From: Aquibacillus koreensis
GTDB taxonomy: Bacteria; Bacillota; Bacilli; Bacillales; Amphibacillaceae
NCBI RefSeq assembly: GCF_025154055.1
Contig: NZ_JAOALK010000033.1
Coordinates: 1-64,000 of the forward strand
DNA: 64,000 nt
Direction of reading: 5' to 3'
The notes beneath the pieces were generated by a model, which saw nothing but the letters and a program-made list of their open reading frames with translations, was not told the DNA's origin and ran no database searches. Position 1 is the stretch's first letter, and the number at the start of each line of letters is the position of its first letter. Positions 8,311-17,349 of the stretch are shown here, piece after piece. A program made the position numbers and the translations under genes.

Positions 8311-10190
8311 GTTCTATCTTCTGCTCTCAATTCTTCAAAAGAGAACTTTCTTTCCACATAAATTTGATGCCATAACATGAACATTAAAACTGTCCAGATC
8401 TTTCTGCTATAGTCACCTTTACCTTGACAATGCGCATCTAAAAGACCACGTATATAATCCTTATGCAACAAGTGATCTGTTTCACTCTCATTGATCAATG
8501 TCTTCGCCCAATCATTCAATTCATTTTTCAACCAATGACGAATCGGAACAGGGAATCCAAGCTTTTTACGATCCAATACATGATCCGGCACGATTCCTCT
8601 GGAAGCTTCTCTTAGGATGCTCTTTGTCGTTCCATTTGCAATCTTAAGATCAACCGGAATCTCACTAGCAACTCGGAATACTTCTTTATCTAAGAATGGA
8701 ACACGTAATTCCAGTGAATGAGCCATTGTCATTTTATCTGCTTTTAACAAAATGTCACCGCGTAACCACGTATGAATATCAATATACTGCATTTGATTTA
8801 CTGGATGATCATTTTTCACATTGTTATATAGAGCCTCTGTGATTTGTTGATAATGCAGGTTAGGATTATAGCCTTTTAACAGTAAGCTTTTTTCCTCATC
8901 TTCAAACATTTTTGCATTACCAATGTAACGATCCTTAAGTGGTGTTGTTCCGCGCTCTAAAAAGCTTTTGCCTCTTACACCTTCAGGTAAGACAGCAGCT
9001 ACACGGGATAACAAGCCCTTTGCAGGTGTCGGAATAGATTGGAAGATCTTTAAAGATTCGGGTTCACGATATATATTATACCCTCCAAATAACTCATCGG
9101 ATCCTTCCCCTGACAATACTACCGTAACATGTTTGTTTGCTTCTCGTGCAACAAAGTATAAAGGAACACAAGCTGGATCTGCTAGTGGATCATCCATATG
9201 CCACATGATTTTTGGTAACTTTTGAACATATTCCTCTGGTGTGATCATATAAGAAATATTTTCAACGTTTAATTTCTCAGCTGTTTCTTTTGCGACATCT
9301 ACTTCTGAGTAACCATCTTGTTCAAAGCCAACAGAAAATGTTTTCAGATTTGGATTAAACTCTCTCGCAATAGCAACAATTAGTGTCGAGTCTATTCCAC
9401 CTGATAAAAATGATCCTACAGGTACATCACTTCGCATGTGCACATTAACAGAATCATACATAACATCCTGAATACGTTTAAGCCATTCGTTCTTTTCCAT
9501 TAATATTGGCGAGAATGTTGCATGCCAGTAACGGTGGAAAGCGATAGGTTCTCCAGGCTTCTTAACAAAATAATGACCTGGCTCTACTTTTTTAATCCCT
9601 TCTGTAAGGGTCATCGGTTCTGGTGCGAATTGAAAGCTTAAGTACTGTTGCAATGCTTCTTGGTTCACTTTTTCATCTTCATGAAAAGTTAAACTTTTTT
9701 TCTCTGAAGCAAAGAAGGTTCCTTCATCTGTTTCTCTATAGAAAAGAGGTTTAATACCAAACGGATCTCTCACCCCATATAATACTTGCGCTTGTTTGTC
9801 CCAAATAAGAACTGCGAACATACCTCTTAAGTGCTTGAAAGCTTCTTCTTTATGTTCTTTAAACATCGCTATGATTACTTCCGTGTCAGAATCCGTTTCA
9901 AACGTATAGCCTTTTTCCTCTAATTCTTTTCTTAATTCGACGTAGTTATAAACTTCACCATTAAAGATCATCCAATAGTTATCATCATCATAACGAAATG
10001 GTTGATGTCCACATTCAATATCAATAATACTTAAACGTCTAAATCCAAATGAAATATAGTCATCATGAAAGTACCCTTCATCATCAGGACCTCTATGAGA
10101 AATGACATTATTACGTTGTTGAAATAAATCTTGTTTATCTTGATCTTGTTCTTGCGGAAGATTTCTAATCATTCCTATAAAACCACACAT
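8289..10190 (-). CDS. asnB: asparagine synthetase (glutamine-hydrolysing)
   Basis: A 633-residue AsnB. The N-terminal Ntn glutaminase domain begins MCGFIGM, so Cys2 becomes the catalytic N-terminal cysteine. The C-terminal synthetase domain has the PP-loop LSGGIDSTL near residue 263. It converts aspartate, ATP and glutamine to asparagine. Its length matches B. subtilis AsnB (about 632), which lies next to metK there as here. AGAGAGG is eight bases before the ATG. The 52-bp tandem array lies upstream, between metK and asnB. Confidence 0.97.
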   Translation of the reverse strand: MCGFIGMIRNLPQEQDQDKQDLFQQRNNVISHRGPDDEGYFHDDYISFGFRRLSIIDIECGHQPFRYDDDNYWMIFNGEVYNYVELRKELEEKGYTFETDSDTEVIIAMFKEHKEEAFKHLRGMFAVLIWDKQAQVLYGVRDPFGIKPLFYRETDEGTFFASEKKSLTFHEDEKVNQEALQQYLSFQFAPEPMTLTEGIKKVEPGHYFVKKPGEPIAFHRYWHATFSPILMEKNEWLKRIQDVMYDSVNVHMRSDVPVGSFLSGGIDSTLIVAIAREFNPNLKTFSVGFEQDGYSEVDVAKETAEKLNVENISYMITPEEYVQKLPKIMWHMDDPLADPACVPLYFVAREANKHVTVVLSGEGSDELFGGYNIYREPESLKIFQSIPTPAKGLLSRVAAVLPEGVRGKSFLERGTTPLKDRYIGNAKMFEDEEKSLLLKGYNPNLHYQQITEALYNNVKNDHPVNQMQYIDIHTWLRGDILLKADKMTMAHSLELRVPFLDKEVFRVASEIPVDLKIANGTTKSILREASRGIVPDHVLDRKKLGFPVPIRHWLKNELNDWAKTLINESETDHLLHKDYIRGLLDAHCQGKGDYSRKIWTVLMFMLWHQIYVERKFSFEELRAEDRTKSKLTV

Positions 10191-10427
10191 AGCGTTGCCT
10201 CTCTTTCTGATATCAACATGTAAATGAGTATATCACAAATTAAATTGATTCAACATATAGTTCGTGCTTCTTTGTTATAATTTGACGTTCTCACAATGTA
10301 ATTCGTTTCATGTAGATGTTAATTTCTATCGGATTTTTGTTACTTGCAGAAAATCAATTGAGTGCGACGTATTTTAATTATCGAATTCATCTTCTTAAGT
10401 TCGAATTCACACAAGAAGACGTGCAGA
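10191..10427. other. asnB upstream region
   Basis: AT-rich non-coding sequence. A TATACT minus-10-like hexamer with an upstream TTGAAT lies about 40 bases before asnB on the minus strand, but the spacing is only 15. No riboswitch or T-box signature was recognised. Confidence 0.4.
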
Positions 10428-10870
10428 AGCCACTCAAAATCAGACTCGGATTTGGACAACAAGAACGAGTTTAAAGGCCATCAGAACCAGACCTGAATTC
10501 CGAGAGCAAGTGCGAGCGAAAGCCATTCTGTGTCAGTATTAGGCACCGATTCGGACATCAGGTGTGACCGTGAGCCATTCTGTGTCAGTATTAGGCACCG
10601 ATTCGGACATCAGGTGCGACCGTGAGCCATTCTGTGTCAGTATCTGGCACCGATTCGGACATCAGGTGCGACCGTGAGCCATTCTGTGTCAGTATTAGGC
10701 ACCGATTCGGACATCAAGTGCGAGCGAAAGCCATTCTATGTCAGTATCTGGCACCGATTCGGACATCAGGTGTGACCGTGAGCCATTCTGTGTCGGTATT
10801 AGGCACCGATTCGGACATCAGATGCGATCATAAGCCATTCTGTGTCAGTATCAGGCACCGATTCGGACAG
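10428..10870. repeat. 52-bp tandem array 1 (metK-asnB)
   Basis: Unit starts fall at 10521, 10573, 10625, 10677, 10729, 10781 and 10833, exactly 52 bp apart, and the last unit is cut after about 38 bases. Each contains AGCCATTCTGTGTCAGTAT and GATTCGGACATCA. Two strongly decayed units of 45 to 48 bases precede them (from 10428 and 10476). Because 52 is not a multiple of three, the long frame through it changes phrase with every unit and has no ribosome site, so it is not a gene. Confidence 0.93.
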
Positions 10871-10891
10871 ATCCTTCTGTTTTTTCCCAAG

Positions 10892-10914
10892 CAAAAAGAA
10901 CCAAGCGCTTGGCA
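10892..10914 (-). terminator. metK terminator
   Basis: The 12-bp perfect palindrome CCAAGCGCTTGG is followed by TTCTTTTT on the minus strand, 15 bases after the metK stop. Confidence 0.7.
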
Positions 10915-10928
10915 CTTGATTCCTTCTA

Positions 10929-12128
10929 TTACTTTTTCACGTATGATTTTAAATCTTCCACTTTATCCGTTTTTTCCCACGGGAATTCAACATCTGTACG
11001 TCCAAAATGTCCGTACGCTGCAGTATCTTTATAAATTGGTCTTCTTAAATCAAGCATTTTTATAATTCCAGCAGGTCGCAGGTCAAATATAGCACGTACA
11101 GCTGCAACAAGTTCCTCTTCGCTTACTTGCCCACTCCCAAAAGTATTAATGGAAATAGATACTGGTTCAGCAACACCAATAGCGTAAGCAAGTTGTACTT
11201 CACATGTATCAGCTAACCCAGAAGCTACAATGTTTTTCGCTACATAGCGAGCTGCATAAGCAGCTGAGCGGTCAACTTTTGTTGCGTCTTTCCCACTAAA
11301 TGCACCACCACCATGACGTGCATAGCCACCATAAGTATCTACAATAATTTTTCTACCGGTTAAACCTGCGTCTCCTTGAGGTCCACCGATTACAAATCTA
11401 CCTGTAGGGTTGATGAAATACTTTGTCTTTTCATCCAACAACTGCTCTGGAACGACTGGATTAATGACATGTTCCTTTAAGTCATCTTGTATCTTTTTTA
11501 ACTCTACTTCCGGATGATGTTGGGTAGAAATTACAATTGTATCCACTCTTAAAGGTTGGTTATTTTCATCATATTCTACCGTCACCTGTGTTTTACCGTC
11601 TGGACGTAAGTAATCGAGTGTTTCGTCTTTTCGTACATCAGATAAGCGCTTTGCTAATTTATGAGCTAATGAGATTGGTAGCGGCATTAATTCAGGTGTT
11701 TCGTTTGTAGCATACCCAAACATCAAACCTTGGTCTCCAGCACCTATTGCCTCTATTTCATCATCAGACATTTTTCCTTCTCGTGCTTCTAACGCCTGAT
11801 TCACACCACCAGCAATATCTGCGGACTGTTCATCAATTGCTGTAAGTACAGCACACGTTTCATAATCAAAACCATACTTCGCACGTGTGTATCCTATATC
11901 TTTAATTGTTTGCCTTACGATACTTGGAATATCTACATAAGTAGACGTCGTGATTTCCCCTGCTACTAACACTAAACCTGTTGTAACAGTTGTTTCACAT
12001 GCCACACGCGCATTAGGATCGTTTGTTAAAATTTCATCTAAAATTGCATCAGAGATCTGATCACTAATTTTGTCCGGATGACCTTCTGTTACAGACTCTG
12101 AAGTAAATAATCGACGATTTGCAGCCAT
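10929..12128 (-). CDS. metK: S-adenosylmethionine synthetase
   Basis: A 399-residue MetK that makes S-adenosylmethionine from methionine and ATP. Family signatures are present: GHPDKISDQ near residue 16, GAGDQG, the GGGAFSGKD phosphate-binding loop and DVEFPWEK near the end. ATG follows AAGGGGGA. In B. subtilis metK is controlled by a SAM-I (S-box) riboswitch. No S-box consensus was found in the 530 bases upstream; a different structured leader is present instead (12129-12380). Confidence 0.98.
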   Translation of the reverse strand: MAANRRLFTSESVTEGHPDKISDQISDAILDEILTNDPNARVACETTVTTGLVLVAGEITTSTYVDIPSIVRQTIKDIGYTRAKYGFDYETCAVLTAIDEQSADIAGGVNQALEAREGKMSDDEIEAIGAGDQGLMFGYATNETPELMPLPISLAHKLAKRLSDVRKDETLDYLRPDGKTQVTVEYDENNQPLRVDTIVISTQHHPEVELKKIQDDLKEHVINPVVPEQLLDEKTKYFINPTGRFVIGGPQGDAGLTGRKIIVDTYGGYARHGGGAFSGKDATKVDRSAAYAARYVAKNIVASGLADTCEVQLAYAIGVAEPVSISINTFGSGQVSEEELVAAVRAIFDLRPAGIIKMLDLRRPIYKDTAAYGHFGRTDVEFPWEKTDKVEDLKSYVKK

Positions 12129-12380
12129 TCTGCTAAATCCCCCTTCATATTCTTTTATTACGGAACTACTCTATTTTCTAGCATATGTTATTAAGAAAGC
12201 TAATGATCAACAACTCTATGTGTATGGAAAAATTAAATCATTAACCGATAGCTTTTCTGATAAAAAAAACACAATAGCTTACACTTATATACCTTAAAGT
12301 GTTTGCTATTACGGTTTGAATTATGAATGACAAATACAGATTGTATGTGTCTTTATGTAATAGCTCGTTCATAATACCTA
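12129..12380 (-). promoter_or_regulatory. candidate attenuator leader of metK
   Basis: In order on the minus strand: stem arm ATTATGAA (12375-12368); GCTATTAC (12364-12357); a hairpin of about 10 bp (12351-12329); the second stem arm TTCATAAT (12327-12320); GTAATAGC (12312-12305), which begins an intrinsic terminator; then about 130 bases to the metK ATG. GCTATTAC is an exact complement of GTAATAGC. Pairing there would break the terminator, and would form a pseudoknot if the 8-bp stem also forms. The fold is my inference; the complementarities are seen directly. No known riboswitch consensus was recognised. Confidence 0.6.
12262..12310 (-). terminator. terminator inside the metK leader
   Basis: AATAGC-AA-ACACTT pairs with AAGTGT-AA-GCTATT around a 10-base loop, followed after GTG by eight T residues. 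No minus-strand gene lies between the promoter at 12387-12415 and this site, so it can only act on the metK leader transcript. Confidence 0.75.
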
Positions 12381-12386
12381 CCCTGT

Positions 12387-12415
12387 ATTCTATGCATTAA
12401 GTAGGAGCTTGTAAA
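12387..12415 (-). promoter_or_regulatory. probable metK promoter
   Basis: Minus-strand TTTACA (12415-12410), a 17-bp spacer and TAGAAT (12392-12387). The start would be near 12380, giving a leader of about 250 bases. Confidence 0.6.
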
Positions 12416-12659
12416 TAAATTAAGCCTAACTTTATTGAACCCACTCTTTATTTCTCCAAAAACTTATCCTACTGAAAAATTTGAAAGGAGAGCTTCCGCT
12501 TATCTTATCGTATCGAAAGGTTGGTTTTATGTCAATAATTCATACCTAATCACTTGGAATTATTCCCTCTCATTATTTTAATTTTCTATAGGCATTCACA
12601 CAATTTCTTCTTATGCATAATCTATTCTAAATACATTCCATCCAGAAAGGAAGTTTAAA

Positions 12660-13655
12660 GTGAAAAAAGTATATATATCACTGCTTTCTATTATTTTTGT
12701 CTTATTAATTTCCGCTTGTTCCCAAGATAATGGAGATACCGATACAGAAGTCAAGATAGCTGAGGTAACACGAAGTATTTTCTATGCACCTCAATATATT
12801 GCTTTAGAAGAGGGATTTTTTGAAGAAGAAGGACTTGACGTTGAATTACAAACAATTGCTGGTGGGGACAAGGTAATGACCTCTCTCTTATCCGATAATT
12901 CAGATATTGGACTAGTAGGATCTGAGACATCCATTTATGTAAAAGCAAGAGGGGCAGAGGACCCAATTATTAATTTTGCTCAACTTACGCAAACAGATGG
13001 GACTTTCCTTGTAGCCAGAGAGCCAAATGATAATTTTGAATTTGACCAGTTAAAGGGTAGTGTATTTTTAGGCCAACGTAAAGGCGGCATGCCACAAATG
13101 GTTGGTGAACACGTACTAAAACAAAATAACATAGATCCAGATAATGACTTGGAATTAATCCAGAATATTGACTTCGCGAATATCGCAAGCTCATTTAGCT
13201 CTGGAACCGGGGAGTACGTACAACTATTTGAACCAACTGCAAGTCAGTTTGAAAAAGATGGAATTGGTCATGTTATCGCATCCTTTGGAGAAGAATCAGG
13301 TAAAGTTCCATATACTGTATTTATGACTAAAGAAAGCTATATGAATGAAAATGAAGAAACAATTAAAAAATTCACCCGAGCAATCTATAAAGCACAACAA
13401 TTTGTCCAGGAGCATTCCGCAGCAGAAATCGCCGAAATTGTGCAACCCTACTTTGAAGACACAGATCTTGATCTACTAGAATCGTCTGTAGAACGTTATA
13501 AATCACAAAATTCCTATGCGGATAATCCTATTCTTGATGAAGAAGAGTGGAATAACCTAAAAGATATTATGGATGGATCTGGTGAGTTGCCTGAGGATAT
13601 ACCATATGAAGATTTGGTTAATTCACAAATTGCTGAAGATGTAATAAGTGAATAG
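12660..13655 (+). CDS. ytlA: ABC transporter substrate-binding lipoprotein YtlA
   Basis: A 331-residue lipoprotein with signal peptide and lipobox LISAC, so C20 is the lipidated cysteine. The mature part is an NMT1/THI5/SsuA-like periplasmic-type binding protein (EEGFFEEEGLDVELQ is typical). The start is GTG at 12660 behind AGAAAGGAAG. It leads a three-gene operon with ytlC and ytlD. The family binds pyrimidine (thiamine-precursor) or sulfonate-type ligands; the ligand here is undetermined. No TPP riboswitch was found upstream. Confidence 0.87.
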   Translation: MKKVYISLLSIIFVLLISACSQDNGDTDTEVKIAEVTRSIFYAPQYIALEEGFFEEEGLDVELQTIAGGDKVMTSLLSDNSDIGLVGSETSIYVKARGAEDPIINFAQLTQTDGTFLVAREPNDNFEFDQLKGSVFLGQRKGGMPQMVGEHVLKQNNIDPDNDLELIQNIDFANIASSFSSGTGEYVQLFEPTASQFEKDGIGHVIASFGEESGKVPYTVFMTKESYMNENEETIKKFTRAIYKAQQFVQEHSAAEIAEIVQPYFEDTDLDLLESSVERYKSQNSYADNPILDEEEWNNLKDIMDGSGELPEDIPYEDLVNSQIAEDVISE

Positions 13656-13667
13656 GAGGTTTTACAG

Positions 13668-14450
13668 TTGTCCTTTTTACACTTAGACCACGTTTCTTAT
13701 CACTACTTCTATAAAAAGGGGTACACCAAAGCATTAGAAAATGTATCTTTTACTGTTCCAGAAGGTTCGTTTATTTCTCTGTTAGGTCCAAGTGGGTGTG
13801 GCAAAACAACACTATTGTCGATTATTGCAGGGATATTAGAACCTTCTGAAGGCACTATTCAATTAGAAGAAAAACCATTAGAAGCATCTAAGTTAGATAT
13901 CGGATACATGCTACAACAGGATTATTTATTTCCGTGGAAAACAATACTTGAAAATGTGTTAATGGGTCCTAAAATACAGAAGATGCAAAAGCGCGCAATG
14001 AAAGAAAAAGCTATTAAATTATTAGAGGATATTGGCTTATCTAAAGTGATTGATTCGTATCCTCAAAGCCTTTCTGGAGGAATGAGACAAAGAGCAGCAC
14101 TAGTTAGAACATTATTAACTGATCCGAAGCTATTATTATTGGATGAACCTTTCTCGGCATTAGACTTCCAAACAAAGTTAAAGTTAGAAGATCTCGTGTC
14201 AGGTCTTTTGAAAGAATTTAATAAAACATCTGTTTTGGTCACGCATGACATCGGAGAAGCCATTGCAATGAGTGACAAAATATTTCTTATGAAAGCAAAC
14301 CCAGGCGAGATTCACGAAGTTTTTGAGGTACCTATTGAGATAAGAAATTTAACACCATTCCAAGCAAGGAAACATTTAAAATACCAACAACTATTTGATC
14401 GGGTATGGGAGGAGTTGAACAGTCTTGAGTCACAAACAGTTAGCAGATGA
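13668..14450 (+). CDS. ytlC: ABC transporter ATPase YtlC
   Basis: A 260-residue ATPase of the SsuB/TauB/ThiZ class. Walker [10 protein letters not shown] is at residues 40-48, the signature is LSGGMRQR, and Walker [12 protein letters not shown] is followed by the H-loop THD. The start is TTG at 13668; the AGGAGGT ribosome site overlaps the end of ytlA. The final 26 bases overlap ytlD. It powers uptake with YtlA and YtlD at the membrane. Confidence 0.92.
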   Translation: MSFLHLDHVSYHYFYKKGYTKALENVSFTVPEGSFISLLGPSGCGKTTLLSIIAGILEPSEGTIQLEEKPLEASKLDIGYMLQQDYLFPWKTILENVLMGPKIQKMQKRAMKEKAIKLLEDIGLSKVIDSYPQSLSGGMRQRAALVRTLLTDPKLLLLDEPFSALDFQTKLKLEDLVSGLLKEFNKTSVLVTHDIGEAIAMSDKIFLMKANPGEIHEVFEVPIEIRNLTPFQARKHLKYQQLFDRVWEELNSLESQTVSR

Positions 14451-15234
14451 CCAGCTCTTTCAACAATACTGTAAAAAAGTAAAAGCAGATAAAAGGAATA
14501 CACGATTGTGGCAAATTGTACTGTTTATTTCGTTTTTCGTTCTTTGGGAAGTAACAAGTCGATATGGTCTAATTGACCGGCTGATATTTAGTTCTCCAAC
14601 GAAGGTTTGGGATCTTTTTATAGCAAATTTATTAGATGGTTCGCTTTGGTACCACCTTCGTATTACGCTATTTGAGACAGTGGCAGGATTTATTATCGGT
14701 ACTTTGGCCGGGATTGTATTAGCAGCTTCCTTATGGTGGTCCGATAAGTTATCCAAAATACTTGATCCTTATCTTGTTGTCTTAAATGCTTTGCCTAAAG
14801 TGGCATTAGGCCCTATTATTATTGTTGCTTTAGGCCCTGGTTACTTTTCAATCATTACCATGGGTGCGATTATTTCCGTTATTATTACTACTTTAGTCGT
14901 TTATTCTTCGTTTAATGAAGTGGACGAAAACTATGTTAAAGTTCTAAAAAGTTTTGGAGCATCCAAATGGCAATGTTTTAAGGAAGCCATCTTCCCAGCT
15001 ACGTTACCATCGATTATTTCAACATTTAAAGTGAATGTTGGACTGTCCTGGGTAGGTGTAATTGTTGGAGAATTCTTAGTTGCCTCGGAAGGATTAGGTT
15101 ATCTCATTGTTTACGGGTTCCAAGTATTTAATTTCACACTTGTCATGTACAGCTTGTTACTCGTAGCATTCTTTGCGGCTATTATGTATCAAATCGTTGA
15201 GAGATTAGAAAAGATATTAATAAAAAACAGATAG
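14425..15234 (+). CDS. ytlD: ABC transporter permease YtlD
   Basis: A 269-residue inner-membrane permease of the BPD_transp_1 family with about six membrane segments and the cytoplasmic EAA-like loop near [21 protein letters not shown]. The start is TTG at 14425, with GGGAGGAG upstream inside ytlC. It pairs with YtlC. The SsuC/ThiX-type similarity suggests uptake of a small sulfur or pyrimidine compound, but the substrate cannot be settled from the sequence. Confidence 0.92.
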   Translation: MSHKQLADDQLFQQYCKKVKADKRNTRLWQIVLFISFFVLWEVTSRYGLIDRLIFSSPTKVWDLFIANLLDGSLWYHLRITLFETVAGFIIGTLAGIVLAASLWWSDKLSKILDPYLVVLNALPKVALGPIIIVALGPGYFSIITMGAIISVIITTLVVYSSFNEVDENYVKVLKSFGASKWQCFKEAIFPATLPSIISTFKVNVGLSWVGVIVGEFLVASEGLGYLIVYGFQVFNFTLVMYSLLLVAFFAAIMYQIVERLEKILIKNR

Positions 15235-15271
15235 ACAATAAGCTTGAGCTACTGTTTTTTATACAAAAACA

Positions 15272-15301
15272 AACTAGGCTAGCGATTCAGCTTGCCTAGT
15301 T
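15272..15301. terminator. terminator between ytlD and ytkD
   Basis: AACTAGGC pairs with GCCTAGTT; the minus-strand side is followed by TTGTTTTTG. It probably serves ytkD and possibly ytlD. Confidence 0.65.
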
Positions 15302-15318
15302 CTATTTACAGATCATTA

Positions 15319-15795
15319 TTAATGAAACACAGATAGGTTACAAATGTATGTTAAGCTAATTGGCAAAACCTCATCTTTCATCATAAAACTATAAGATGGG
15401 TCCTTATCTAGATCAGACGGCAATTCTTCTAGTAGAATCGGCCCTTTTGTTTCATAATAGGTAGGTTGTGATTCCATTTCGCCTATTGTCGCAAAATATA
15501 CATTTTTAACAATATGCTCACTTTTTCCTGATACATAATATTGTCCTATATACGTAAGATCTTTAACTATACCACCTGTTTCTTCTTTCACTTCTCTTAT
15601 AGCTGCCTCTTCGGGTGTCTCCCCTTCTTCTACTTTTCCTCCTGGAAATTCTTTTCCCCTATCTTTGTGCTCCGTTAATAGCCAACGATTTTCATACCTG
15701 CAAATGACCCAAACATGTTTAGGATGTTTATCAAATGGATGATCTTCAAATGATAGCTCCACTTTATTGTTGTAGTAATCTTGAAATGTCTTCAT
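15319..15795 (-). CDS. ytkD: Nudix nucleoside triphosphatase YtkD
   Basis: A 158-residue Nudix hydrolase with a complete box GGKVEEGE...REVKEETGG (about residues 52-74). B. subtilis YtkD cleaves 8-oxo-dGTP and related nucleotides, protecting against oxidative mutagenesis. The N-terminus FQDYYNNKVELSFEDHPF is typical of that protein, and the position after ytlD is conserved. The ribosome site before the ATG is weak (AAAAAGG about 12 bases away). Confidence 0.9.
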   Translation of the reverse strand: MKTFQDYYNNKVELSFEDHPFDKHPKHVWVICRYENRWLLTEHKDRGKEFPGGKVEEGETPEEAAIREVKEETGGIVKDLTYIGQYYVSGKSEHIVKNVYFATIGEMESQPTYYETKGPILLEELPSDLDKDPSYSFMMKDEVLPISLTYICNLSVFH

Positions 15796-15836
15796 TTTAT
15801 TCAGCTACCTTTTTATAATTCGTGGTAAGTTATATC

Positions 15837-16415
15837 TTACAAGTGGTTAATTTCCGTTATGATCCAACCATCACCTGTATCCTGTAATATAAATTCAATA
15901 CTATATTGACCGTATAACTCTGTTTCATTCTCTTGCTTAATTTTTACCGTTGAAGGATCTATCTCTATTTTCTCATAATTGGTTTCTTTTTCAAACCATG
16001 GAGGTGTTTCGGTTGGAATAATATACAACCCATCTTGCTTTTCCTCATAATAAAAATCAATATATTTTTTTGCCACTTCTTTCGTTGCAACGGCTGTAAA
16101 AGCTTCAAGCAAAGAGGCTTTCGTATCATGTTGAACTACTTTATTGTTATCCATATTCGTTTCCTGTACAAGCAAATGCATAAATTTTCCTGTCAAAGAA
16201 ACAACCGTTTCATGGTCAATAGATTGGTTATTTGCATTTTCTTCTATTTTTATGCCATCTTTATGGAGTGTCTGGGATGTAGCACTATTTGTTAAATGAG
16301 CAGTGTACGACCTTTTAGCAGAGACTTCTCCAAAATGAAAAGTGTTAGATACAAACAACAATGTAATAATTGCAAATAAACTGATCGTTCCCACTATTAC
16401 CTGATATTTTTTCAT
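15837..16415 (-). CDS. secreted or membrane-anchored protein of unknown function
   Basis: A 192-residue protein with an N-terminal hydrophobic segment (about residues 5-25) ending near FGEVSAKRS, likely a signal peptide or anchor. The remainder is hydrophilic and would lie outside the membrane; the C-terminal half (QYSIEFILQDTGDGWIITEINHL) reads like a small beta-rich domain. I do not recognise the family. GTG at 16424 is also in frame, but AAGGGTGG favours ATG at 16415. It lies 41 bases upstream of ytkD on the same strand. Confidence 0.7.
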   Translation of the reverse strand: MKKYQVIVGTISLFAIITLLFVSNTFHFGEVSAKRSYTAHLTNSATSQTLHKDGIKIEENANNQSIDHETVVSLTGKFMHLLVQETNMDNNKVVQHDTKASLLEAFTAVATKEVAKKYIDFYYEEKQDGLYIIPTETPPWFEKETNYEKIEIDPSTVKIKQENETELYGQYSIEFILQDTGDGWIITEINHL

Positions 16416-16587
16416 GCTACCCACCCTTTTATTATTTCTTATTATCTTTATTCTCTATTTGGTAACTACTTAAACATAATATGAACAGGTTCTCATATAT
16501 AATATGACGTTTAACTGGCGTAAAATGTTTCAAAATCTTCAAAATATTTCAGGTAGCCAGTTGAAGGAAAAAGTACATATTTGATTA

Positions 16588-16617
16588 CGTGGACTTCGAT
16601 GTTGATCGATGTCCACG
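16588..16617. terminator. strong hairpin, orientation unclear
   Basis: CGTGGACTTCGAT pairs with ATCGATGTCCACG with one mismatch. The T-run (ATTTTTCT) is on the plus strand, where no gene lies upstream; the neighbouring genes are on the minus strand. Confidence 0.5.
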
Positions 16618-16623
16618 ATTTTT

Positions 16624-16938
16624 CTATTTATTGTCCAATACTCCCATCGTTTCAATATGCTCTTTTGTTGTTTCATCTCCTAAATCATGGATCATTTGAA
16701 AAGCCTCAACGATACCATCATCATAAGTATCATTTGATTTATCATTATGGTAAGGAACATAAGGTACATGTGCTCGCCAAAATCCACGCATATCAGAATC
16801 ATACATTTCGTTCATTATTTCCCTAAGATGATACACTTCTTCACCCGTCGCATATATCGTAAAATCTTTGTTATTTCCATATTCCATTTGAGATATTTCT
16901 AATGTACCTATGTTTACAAAATACTTTTTCTTTTCCAT
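16624..16938 (-). CDS. small conserved acidic protein of unknown function
   Basis: A 104-residue soluble protein without signal peptide or membrane segment. It has an N-terminal beta-like stretch (KKYFVNIGTLEISQM), a charged middle with FWRAHVPYVPYHNDKSND and a helical C-terminus. GGAGGGTGG precedes the ATG, so it is likely expressed. The family was not recognised. It is divergent from the small gene at 17053. Confidence 0.65.
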   Translation of the reverse strand: MEKKKYFVNIGTLEISQMEYGNNKDFTIYATGEEVYHLREIMNEMYDSDMRGFWRAHVPYVPYHNDKSNDTYDDGIVEAFQMIHDLGDETTKEHIETMGVLDNK

Positions 16939-17052
16939 TATCCACCCTCCTATCCTTTAATTTTCTCTAATTCATAAGATTTATGAACAACTTTTCATAA
17001 TTTCTGCATATGGTATGTTACAAAGAGACTATGAAAAAGGAAGGAGAATTAC

Positions 17053-17283
17053 ATGCGATTTGCTGATGACCTTTTCCAACGATACTTGCGTCATTTTAGC
17101 GACAGTGATTCGGGTTCTTTAGATTTATTTATCCAATCGATTTTAGAACAAATGGACCACGATGATTTATTAGAAGTATTTGAGTCGTGTACAAAATCCG
17201 ATCTTAATAATATCTTGTCTAGTTACCTTAGTGACATAATGATTGAAAAGCTCAGAGACACAAACTCCAATGCTGTCTCCTAA
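17053..17283 (+). CDS. small acidic protein, possibly DUF6154
   Basis: A 76-residue protein, acidic and mostly helical (SLDLFIQSILEQMDHDDLLEVFESCTKSDL), with no signal peptide. AAGGAAGGAG lies at the proper distance before ATG, supporting a real gene. The pattern of helices resembles the Bacillaceae DUF6154 family, but this is a weak resemblance. A terminator follows at once. Confidence 0.65.
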   Translation: MRFADDLFQRYLRHFSDSDSGSLDLFIQSILEQMDHDDLLEVFESCTKSDLNNILSSYLSDIMIEKLRDTNSNAVS

Positions 17284-17319
17284 AAAATAAAGTAAGCGCA
17301 TACAAAATGAAAAAATAAA

Positions 17320-17345
17320 AAACTCACCAATCTTTTGGTGAGTTT
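17320..17345. terminator. bidirectional terminator
   Basis: AAACTCACCA pairs with TGGTGAGTTT between two convergent genes, with A-rich and T-rich flanks. Confidence 0.8.
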
Positions 17346-17349
17346 CACA

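Noticed and set aside
10622-11065. 147-codon open frame through tandem array 1
   Set aside because: It has no ribosome site, its codons repeat only every third unit because 52 is not a multiple of three, and it runs into the 3' end of metK.
12529-12549. Tiny ORF of six codons upstream of ytlA
   Set aside because: Too short to judge; no repeated regulatory codons and no terminator beside it.
12129-12659. SAM-I or TPP riboswitch between metK and ytlA
   Set aside because: Neither the S-box core (for example GAGGGA and GATGAAACC) nor the TPP core (CTGAGA and related) was found on either strand.
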